NCBI GenBank assembly: GCA_021234155.1
Contig: JAJEKV010000001.1
Coordinates: 37,308,826 to 37,372,825 of the forward strand
DNA from: Isoetes taiwanensis
Taxonomy: Eukaryota; Streptophyta; Lycopodiopsida; Isoetales; Isoetaceae
Length of the DNA stretch: 64,000 nt
Direction of reading: 5' to 3'
Part shown: positions 56,941-64,000 of the stretch, piece after piece
Layout of the letters: every line of letters begins with the position of its first letter
How positions within the stretch are numbered: the first letter of the stretch is position 1
Translations under genes and position numbers: made by a program
Notes under the pieces: generated by a model
What the model saw: the letters and a program-made list of their open reading frames with translations, nothing else
Databases searched by the model: none
What the model was told of the DNA's origin: nothing

Positions 56941-58389
56941 ATGGAAGGACGACGTGAAAAGATTTTGCATGCAATCATTCTTTGTCTATGCACAGTTGCA
57001 TTTCTAGAAGAATTGACATGGGGATTTTCTATTCTATGCCTCCAGTATTGGGAGGATATGTGCTGCATTTTGATTGATTCTCTCGATGGAAGGTCTTTTA
57101 GAGATTCTCATATAATTTGGAGTTATGATAGACCGTCATGCTTCATGGAGAGAACTCTTTTACAGTCTTACAATGATGACATGTTCAGACGAAGACTTAG
57201 ATTGTCTAAATCTACATTCCATTACGTTTGTCATACCTTGGGCCCCATTCTTGTGCGTGCAGACACCAGCATGCGTTTAGCTATTCCAGTTGAAAAGAGA
57301 GTGTGCATAGCTTTATGCAGATTGGCAACTGGAGACACCATCAGAGAAATTGCGGATATGCATGGTGTTGGTTATACTACTGCCCAAAGAGCTATTTCTG
57401 AATTTTGCAGAGCAGTGAAGGTTAGGTTGCATGACTTGTGCATAAAGTGGCCTTCAAATGATAGATTAGAGATTTTGGCAAAGGGCTTTGAGAAAGTAAG
57501 AGGAATCCCGCATGTTATTGGAGCTATCGATGGCAGTCACTTGCCAATCATTGCTCCTCATGAAAATGCGCAGGATTATTACAACAGAAAAGGTTTTCAC
57601 TCAGTTCTTCTTCAATTAGTTGTTTCCTCTTACTGTTGCATATGGGATTATGATGTTGGATGGGCAGGTAGCATTCACGATTGGAAGCTGTTTGAACAAA
57701 CAGAAGCAGGAAGGAGAATTAAAGCGGGACATCTGGGTAATTATTGTCTGGTCGGAGATGCAGCATATCCACCTAGGCCTTGGATGTTTCCACCATTTAA
57801 AGGGCACAGGGATGGCTTGAGCAGACAGCAGTATCACTGGAATTTCATCCAATCGAGCACCAGAATGGCTGTCGAACGTGCTTTTGGTATGTTGAAATCC
57901 AGGTTTAGAATTTTATTGAAGCGTAATGATACTAAACTGGATAGCATACCCGAGATTGTTGCCACTTGTCTTGTTTTGCATAACTTATGCATCAAGCATG
58001 GTGAGAAGTTCGATAGTTCATGGGTTGAGGAGGCAAAATTGGAACTCCATAAAGCAATAGAATCTGAAAGGATGACCAAACAGTATGCGAGTAGAATCAA
58101 GCGCTTGAATATTCCGGAGACTGAGGTGACAAGAGCAGCTTCATATGGTCTACATAGAGTTAATGGACTAAATTTAAACCCCATGGAAGTCCTTGCAAGA
58201 GCGCTTGAAGATGACAATGAAGCAGTTGCTGAATTGATTCAAAAAGCTCCTAAGACAACGGCTGCAATTTCTGCAGCAAATTCGACACGTCGCAATGCTT
58301 TGGCAGCAGCATTGTATAAGAAGCAATCTATAGAGTTGGTTCGTGAGCAATTTGGTGAAAGTGATACCGAGATCTCCGAGGAAGAATGA
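56941..58389 (+). CDS. PIF/Harbinger DDE transposase (HARBI1-like nuclease)
   Basis: 482 residues from the ATG at 56941, chosen because a probable splice acceptor lies at 56930; the frame is open upstream to 56881. A helix-turn-helix region (VCIALCRLATGDTIREIAD, residues ~122-160) precedes the DDE_4-type nuclease: first Asp in IGAIDGSHLPI (D197), second in LVGDAAYPPRPWMFPPF (D273), Glu in MAVERAFGMLKSRFRIL (E312). All three catalytic positions and their typical surroundings are present. The C-terminus is Ala-rich and acidic (SDTEISEEE). It cuts and joins transposon ends at TTA/TAA sites, working with the Myb-like partner encoded just upstream. No internal stops, so it is likely still able to make protein. 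Confidence 0.95.
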   Translation: MEGRREKILHAIILCLCTVAFLEELTWGFSILCLQYWEDMCCILIDSLDGRSFRDSHIIWSYDRPSCFMERTLLQSYNDDMFRRRLRLSKSTFHYVCHTLGPILVRADTSMRLAIPVEKRVCIALCRLATGDTIREIADMHGVGYTTAQRAISEFCRAVKVRLHDLCIKWPSNDRLEILAKGFEKVRGIPHVIGAIDGSHLPIIAPHENAQDYYNRKGFHSVLLQLVVSSYCCIWDYDVGWAGSIHDWKLFEQTEAGRRIKAGHLGNYCLVGDAAYPPRPWMFPPFKGHRDGLSRQQYHWNFIQSSTRMAVERAFGMLKSRFRILLKRNDTKLDSIPEIVATCLVLHNLCIKHGEKFDSSWVEEAKLELHKAIESERMTKQYASRIKRLNIPETEVTRAASYGLHRVNGLNLNPMEVLARALEDDNEAVAELIQKAPKTTAAISAANSTRRNALAAALYKKQSIELVREQFGESDTEISEEE

Positions 58390-59060
58390 ACGTATTGCAG
58401 TTTAAGCAACTATACACTATCTTTATGTTTTTTGTATTTATTTCTAATAACATTGTCTTTTTGTAGGATATGTTTTCTGTGATGAAGTTTTAGATAATGT
58501 TGGATGTTCTGCATATTTCTGGTTCATATTATACCAGGGATGTGCTCCTGTTGTGCCATTCTAATGCACTGTTCAACTGTTCGAGTTGTCAAAGACTCAT
58601 GTTTTTTTGTTTCAATATCATAGTCTGTTATAAATTATGACAGAATTGTTGTGTAGAAAGCTATAATTGGAAGAATAACTAGGTGTGCTCTTGCAAGAAG
58701 ACCAAACAGTTGCGTACTTGAAAATCTTTCAATATTTTAGTTTACATATCAAAGTCTTCTTGCAAATTGGGGCTGTAACTGTATCGGCACAAAGCTTGGG
58801 ATTTGAAGAAAAAGAATTGCAGTCTGGTGATCTTCACACCTCTAGAAATAGGCTACTAGTTTCTGATTTAGATCGAAGAGAGATCCGATGGTAGAGATCT
58901 TAGAGGTCCGATGGTGTAATCAGTTCGATTTTCAGAGATTCGCGTTTCTTTTCGTCTACGTGGCCTTGCAGTGGAATCACAACATCGGCCATGATAGTTA
59001 AATTCCATGGCACTTGAAGCCACGTAGGTAACTGCCGCTTACGGCAGTGGAATCTGGCCC

Positions 59061-59427
59061 TTATTATCGTTTTTTGGTTGTGTTATTGTTTTCGGCCGTC
59101 TGATGACAACACCTTCCACAAAATATGCTGCCTGCGAGAATCCAGGCCGCTAGTCTGCAGTCAACATGGGTCAAATTGACCCCATAAAATCGGAGCACCC
59201 TTTGCACACAAACCAACCATGACACAAGTAAATGATGTGAACCTGTTATTCTCTTACAACAAAAACCTTACTTACAAGACAGAAGTGCCATATGTACATT
59301 GACACCATCGCCCCGAGGGGCAAGCATCTATTACAACACAAACACAAGTACATGAACTGGAACTGGTAACTTTCTCAGGACACAGACAAGGCATATGTAC
59401 ATTCACAAAACACAGCATCAGCAAGCC
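59061..59427. other. Flank after the Harbinger element
   Basis: Short intergenic stretch, no gene; presumably the 3' UTR of the minus-strand ORF that ends at 59428. Confidence 0.3.
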
Positions 59428-59838
59428 TCAGTTGCGCAGCTCCCCAGATCGAGCCTGCCTTATCAAGTTATCTAATGCCCGGATCTCCTGTGACAAGAGC
59501 GCCCTTGCAAGGCTCATATACGACCTCAGAGTATGAAGTTCAGACGTCGCAACTCCTAGCCGCTCCCATGCCACACTGTTCATAGCACTGTCAATTGCCA
59601 TGTAAAACCTGCGCAGCTGACGCCTAAAAATGCGCATTGAGGCCGCCATCCTATGCATCTCTGTCCCAATCTGAATTAGCTGGTTCAAGAACTCCTCAGC
59701 ACAGAATATTTCCTCCAGTTCCGGTGGGTAAACCCGAGCATCAGGATGAGAGGCATCCACGCTAGAATTGATAACTAAGGGACCTATGTGCACCACACCG
59801 TCACTTGCACCACCATGAGCGTTCGCATCAACCTCCAT
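59428..59838 (-). CDS. Small helical protein of unknown family, possibly a 3' exon
   Basis: The minus-strand ATG at 59838 (MEVDANAHGGASDGVVHIGP) follows a good splice acceptor (TTTTGTTGTTGCAG). The 136 residues have a short disordered start, then a mostly helical C-terminal half (EEFLNQLIQIGTEMHRMAAS, RRQLRRFYMAID, LARALLSQEIRALDNL). No recognised domain. It lies in the same orientation as the split exon at 59964-63685 and may belong to the same transcription unit. A gene of an unrecognised transposon is an alternative. Confidence 0.4.
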   Translation of the reverse strand: MEVDANAHGGASDGVVHIGPLVINSSVDASHPDARVYPPELEEIFCAEEFLNQLIQIGTEMHRMAASMRIFRRQLRRFYMAIDSAMNSVAWERLGVATSELHTLRSYMSLARALLSQEIRALDNLIRQARSGELRN

Positions 59839-59963
59839 TTCTAACCTGCAACAACAAAACCAATACATAAAGGAAACTGTACAATCCTAGAGCAACTAAC
59901 GGGCCTAGCCGGCGGCCATGCTATGGTCTCCTGTGTAAACTGGAATGTAATCAGCATCGTGAT

Positions 59964-60107
59964 CTAGTATCTAAATTTCTGGGCTGAACGGGGATCACAA
60001 AAGTCATGGAAGTTCTCATCAGCCTCATCAGCAGGGACAGAGTCATCCCAATATCTATGCCTGCCAGGTCCATTTCTCTCAACCGGCACATAGCCAGCTG
60101 GCAGCCC
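59964..60107 (-). pseudogene. Downstream part of an exon split by an LTR retrotransposon
   Basis: Minus-strand frame from GGG CTG CCA (60107) reads GLPAGYVPVERNGPGRHRYW, then an acidic stretch (DDSVPADEADENFHDF), and stops at 59964. It is in the same frame as the part at 63234-63685 once the element and one AGCCC copy are removed. Family unknown. Confidence 0.5.
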
Positions 60108-60374
60108 TGTTGATAATGTTGAACCTGGTTCCCCAGCCAGGCCAACACCCATAAAATCTCATCTCAAGAAAAGATCAATTGAATATGAACTGAATGAGAC
60201 ATCAAAATTTGCACAGAGATAAATATTTTCTATAAAGCACCTTGCAAGGGACCTTCACTTCAAATATGGAGGGAGCTGCCACACCCCTCCTTGAGCACTG
60301 CCACCATGCTCCAATGAAGAACGTGAAGGGAAGAGGAGGAGAGAGTATCTCCTCAAATTATTTATACTTTACAC

Positions 60375-61439
60375 CAGGGTTTCCCTTAAGGGGCGAATAT
60401 TCGCTAATATGCTATATTTGAGTGTTTTTATATAAATGGTTACTAATCTTGAGTAGGTTCAAAAAGAAATATATTTTTTAATTTTCGCCGGCATTTCGAC
60501 CGATTAAGCTCCCGCCCAGCTCGAGGTCGCCCTAAAGACGACGGCAGGATTTCAGGTATTCGCCTACATCTTGACAAGAGATCTTTATTTTCAAGGTTCA
60601 TTCGCCTCTTAGTTGCTGGTGCCTGAGAGTTTAAGAAGTCGAATTTGGTTCTGTGGTAAATCTGGGCACATGTACGAATTTTCGAAGCTTATAAATCTTA
60701 TCTGGACTGATCGGTATTCTATCCGGCCTTCTTTGCTAGATAGTAGCTATGCATGCTGAACATTTTAGGCATCATTCTTTACAGTTATTGGCATTCACAT
60801 GGTATTGATAAATCCATTGTTTCTTATATGTTTTTACTGGCATTATGCACTCTAATCCATGTCAACTGTGTCCAGCATGGAGCTTGGGTGACCTGAACAT
60901 GAACAGATTGAGTGTTTTCCGAGATGTGGTATGCTTTCAACTCTTGTATGCTTTTTATGTAGATGTTCCTTCTAAAGTATTGATTCAATCCATATGTATT
61001 TCATGTTGGAAGAAAGGAAGTTTGTAGTTTCGTTCAAAAATGTAGAAATATATGGCTGTTTTGATCTTATGGCTGACAAATGTACAACTCCCTTGAAAGC
61101 TCAGACGTGATATCATGTAGTTTATTCCTATATTATTATGCAGTAGCGTCAATAACGTTTTGTATTGATGTTTTCAGGCTCTAAATGTGCATATTCTTAG
61201 CACATCTTAAATTTCAAAGCAGGACATTAAATAAACAAGCAACAGTATTTAACGATATCTTATCTTCTTCCATTGGGTTGCTTAACATCAGGTACTGACC
61301 AATGCCCTTACAAACATATCTTCCTTCCTACATAGAAAAACTGGCCAAAGTTGACACCACTATTAGCTAACCTTCAAAACTGAAATTCGCCAGTGTTCTA
61401 AACTTATCCACTTAAGAATTTTCCTTAAGGGAAACCCTG
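60375..61439. mobile_element. Non-autonomous hAT transposon inside the LTR
   Basis: Perfect 17-bp terminal inverted repeats CAGGGTTTCCCTTAAGG (60375-60391, and its complement at 61423-61439) are flanked by a perfect 8-bp target duplication CTTTACAC (60367-60374 and 61440-61447). CAGGG ends with an 8-bp duplication are typical of the hAT superfamily. The 1065-bp element has no transposase frame (longest ORF 60 codons). The intact LTR at 63127-63140 shows the empty site. Confidence 0.93.
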
Positions 61440-61620
61440 CTTTACACTGTTAATCTCCACCATTGTTTTCCACCTCTTCATCACAGCCATCAATTTTGCC
61501 TCTTCATCTTAACCATCGATCCACTTCCACCACTTAATCCCAACCCTTAAAATCAACCATTGCAATATGCCCCAAATATATTGGCCTACGAAAACATGTT
61601 GAACCACTTGTGGTTCAACA

Positions 61621-62851
61621 TTATGCCCCCAAAAAGATGCGGGCCGGTCCCCTCGGCCCAACACATAATATAGCACTTAAGATACATTATGAAGTACATA
61701 GAAATGAGCTGGGCACATCCACACGCCCGCACTGGCTACTTTGGCTCTGGACCACGTGTGGATAACCTCAACAAGTCCAAAAAAGGTACTCCCAACGTCC
61801 GCACTGGCTACTGTGGCTCTGGTCCACGCGGAAGTAACACTCCTTGGCATAATAATAATGTAATAAAGTTCTATAAAATAGCATCATTAGTGCATGTCAC
61901 ACATTGGCAAAACCTTATGGTGTCCCAACAAGAACCATGGGGTGCCCAACAAAACCATGGGGAATATCCGCAATAGCAAACAAAGGGTTAGGGCAATGGT
62001 CGAAGTGTTAGACAAAACCTTGGGGTGCCCCAAAATAAATTGGCTCTAAAATAATGTTTCTGCAATGATAAGATAGAAAAAAGAGAAAAATAAAACTCTT
62101 AGGGTTAGGGCATGCGATTGGAATGCATCAGGAAGGCAGGCGGTTGATCTAGGGTGGATCGAAAGAGGCAAAAATAGAATGAGGTAAGTTATGGCGGAGT
62201 AAACAGTGGCGATGCAGGTGTAAGGTTTGGCTATGGCGTCAAATGATTTCGTAGCTGCTTCAATACAGTGGTCTGGCAGAGCAGAAAGCGATTACGGTGG
62301 AGATGGATTCCGGCAAAGAGCTCAGCACTGGCAGAGTAGACGAGGCATGCAAGAAGAAAAAACTCATTTCTCACCTTTTTTTTTTTCCTTCTTGTGCAGA
62401 TCCGATAAAGGAAATGATTGTATGATTGTATCAGAGATAGACGGCAATGCTGCAGAATATGTGGCAAGAAAAATCGGCAAGGCTACCTCCGTTTGAGTCT
62501 TCTGGAACAGGGAATAGGAATAAGATGCATCCTTCATAGATTCTGCATTTGGACAAATACTCTGGCAGGAAGAAACGGTTCAGAACACAGGTAAAGCTTA
62601 TTGCAGATAATTAAACCAGTCCTCCATTTCCATTTCCATTGCTTACTGGATAATCCTTTTTTTGGAGTCCAATCATTCTGAGATTAACAACTGTTGCAAC
62701 AAGCCTAAGCTTTGATACAAATATTTTCATAAGACACCTATTACAATTTCCTGCATCCAGGAGCCTTCAAATTAACTGCGACTGCAACTGAGATTTTGTT
62801 TGGGGAAAAACTCTTGCTCATAAGAGCAGAGTCCCACCGAAAGTGCCATAA
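61621..62851. other. Internal region of the LTR element
   Basis: No conserved retroviral-type coding. It holds an imperfect repeat (CGCACTGGCTACTTTGGCTC at about 61726 and a near copy at about 61800). Small ORFs at 62227-62496 and 62231-62467 are overlapping and unsupported. Confidence 0.4.
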
Positions 62852-63233
62852 TGTTGAACCTGGTTCCCCAGCCAGGCCAACACCCATAAAATCTCATCTC
62901 AAGAAAAGATCAATTGAATATGAACTGAATGAGACATCAAAATTTGCACAGAGATAAATATTTTCTTCAATAAAGCATGATCAAAATACAAAAGAAATCC
63001 CCTTGCAAGGGACCTTCACTTCAAATATGGAGGGGGCTGCCGCACCCCTCCTTGAGCACTGCCACCATGCTCCAATGAAGAACGTGAAGGGAAGAGGAGG
63101 AGAGAGTATCTCCTCAAATTATTTATACTTTACACTGTTAATCTCCACCATTGTTTTCCACCTCTTCATCACAACCATCAATTTTGCCTCTTCATCTTAG
63201 CCAAAAACATGTTGAACCACTTGTGGTTCAACA

Positions 63234-63685
63234 AGCCCATATAGAATTGTTCGGATATCTGAAGGCATGCAACGAGTAGGGTTCAGGAGGATTCTCAAGG
63301 CAGTGCGGACCCTGTGTTCATTCACATGGGCTGTGTTAGAAGGGATTATCCAGATACTGGACAGCATATACTTGCCGTTCCTGACCATTCTAGCCAAGGT
63401 AAAAGTGAGGCTCAGTGTGGCACGGCGTCCACCATGATATGAAACGTAATGTGCTGCCTTATTAAGGATGTTGCGACTGTCAAGAACACAGAGGCCCTTA
63501 GTATCTCCAGCACCCCAACACAGATAAAAATCTTTGCCCTTCTGTATCATTGATTCGCTAACATTATGCAGATGGCACAGCTAATGCACCTTCCCAATAT
63601 CCTTCATATTGTAGCCCACCATCTCTTCGAAGCAATGAAACCTTGTGTTCTTCAACACCCCCATAAAAAGAGGGGTCCTACTTCC
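63234..63685 (-). pseudogene. Upstream part of the split exon, unknown family
   Basis: Minus strand: a probable acceptor (TTCTTCTGGTGTAG) ends at 63686, and the frame from 63685 reads GSRTPLFMGVLKNTRFHCFE, meets an in-frame TAG at 63583-63581, and continues (NVSESMIQKGKDFYLCWGAG, then RRATLSLTFTLARMVRNGKY) to SDIRTILYG at the insertion point. The stop plus the retrotransposon insertion make this copy non-functional. It carries Cys and aromatic residues but no motif I can name; a transposon-encoded protein is as likely as a host gene. Confidence 0.5.
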
Positions 63686-64000
63686 CTACACCAGAAGAAA
63701 ATAGAAAAGTCATTCTATTTCATCGCATGACGCTCTTGATATGTCAAAGCTACAAGAAATATTGAAACTTTCACATTAAGAACATAAGAGAATTAGGTAC
63801 ACTAGACCAAATCTCTATGCCTTGGCACAATGGACCAAGGTCATTTTATAGATCTGAGATGTATATACAGCACATTGGGCTATACAACTATGGCCAACCT
63901 GCTATAGGCTATGGGCCATTTATCATAACATAAGGCAATGGACCCTAGTTATCCGAAAGCAATAATATTCACACTAACCTGGTTTTGTAGAGGAGGTGCA
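63686..64000. other. Right-edge stretch, probably an intron of the split gene
   Basis: AT-rich, no coding seen. It lies upstream of the acceptor at 63686 on the minus strand. Confidence 0.3.

Larger units (their letters stand above)
53431..59060 (+). mobile_element. Complete PIF/Harbinger transposon with TIRs and TTA target duplication
   Basis: The left end GGCCCAGATTCCACT (53431-53445) and the right end AGTGGAATCTGGCCC (59046-59060) are inverted repeats matching at 14 of 15 positions, flanked by TTA on both sides (53428-53430 and 59061-59063). A TTA duplication is diagnostic of PIF/Harbinger. Both sub-ends also share GGCAGTTA. Within its 5630 bp are the two genes usual for this family, a Myb/SANT-like protein and a DDE transposase, both on the plus strand. 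Apart from one frameshift in the first gene it looks complete, so the insertion is probably fairly young. Confidence 0.93.
60108..63233 (-). mobile_element. Non-autonomous LTR retrotransposon inserted in an exon
   Basis: Two related LTRs start and end with TGTTGAACC/GGTTCAACA: LTR 62852-63233 (382 bp) and LTR 60108-61620, the latter interrupted by a hAT element. The flanks are AGCCC on both sides (60103-60107 and 63234-63238), and the host reading frame is continuous across that target duplication. The internal 1.23 kb has no gag-pol coding, so it depends on other elements. A possible primer-binding site TGGCACTTTCGGTGGGACTC (minus, 62848-62829), three bases from the 62852 LTR, and a G-run (minus, about 61630) before the other LTR suggest minus-strand orientation. 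Confidence 0.85.

Noticed and set aside
1-64000. CRISPR arrays, rRNA genes, bacterial operons or organellar inserts
   Set aside because: No regularly spaced repeats of CRISPR type, no rRNA or tRNA genes and no organelle genes were seen in either strand.

Overview
This window is nuclear DNA of a land plant. The evidence is a DELLA-type GRAS regulator, two intron-free PLS-class pentatricopeptide-repeat (PPR) genes, and plant-type L1 LINEs, Ty1/copia, Ty3/gypsy, PIF/Harbinger and hAT elements in AT-rich, gene-poor sequence. A seed-free vascular plant, most likely a fern with a large genome, fits best. That is inference, because no species marker is visible.

Layout. 1-886 (-) is the 5' part of an unrecognised nuclear-looking gene that runs off the left edge; its 295 codons have no stop. 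2.1-4.3 kb (-) is a dead LINE (called family A here). 4.8-8.4 kb holds a pair of ~400-bp direct repeats around a decayed unknown coding region. 9.2-13.4 kb (-) is a long dead L1-type LINE. 14.1-14.5 kb has promoter-like and LTR-like pieces. 16.0-18.0 kb (-) is PPR gene 1, whose upstream region is a four-copy repeat. 19.8-20.5 kb (+) and 21.2-23.0 kb (-) are further family A LINEs. 26.6-29.2 kb (+) is the intact DELLA gene. 33.4-37.4 kb holds a short retroposon, a Ty1/copia remnant and an L1 3' half. 38.8-41.9 kb (+) is an ORF1-only L1 (HAL1-like), itself hit by a 5'-truncated L1 in the opposite orientation. 43.2-46.3 kb (-) is the longest family A LINE and 46.5-47.8 kb (-) another L1 piece. 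48.0-49.05 kb (-) is the 3' end of a Ty3/gypsy element whose LTR carries a perfect four-unit heat-shock element. 50.5-53.1 kb (-) is PPR gene 2. 53.43-59.06 kb is a complete PIF/Harbinger transposon with TTA target duplication, 15-bp terminal repeats, an intact DDE transposase and a Myb-like partner with one frameshift. 59.4-63.7 kb (-) is a host or transposon-derived gene region; one of its exons is split by an LTR retrotransposon (60108-63233, target duplication AGCCC), and one LTR of that element was in turn hit by a 1.07-kb hAT element with an 8-bp target duplication.

Genes that look functional are the DELLA gene, the two PPR genes, the Harbinger transposase and possibly the left-edge gene. 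DELLA proteins are nuclear gibberellin-signalling repressors. PLS PPR proteins bind organellar RNA, usually at C-to-U editing sites. Nothing suggests that these genes act together. The interest of the window lies in well-preserved nested insertions, whose target duplications give a clear order of events, and in regulatory or modification motifs inside the DELLA gene and the gypsy LTR.
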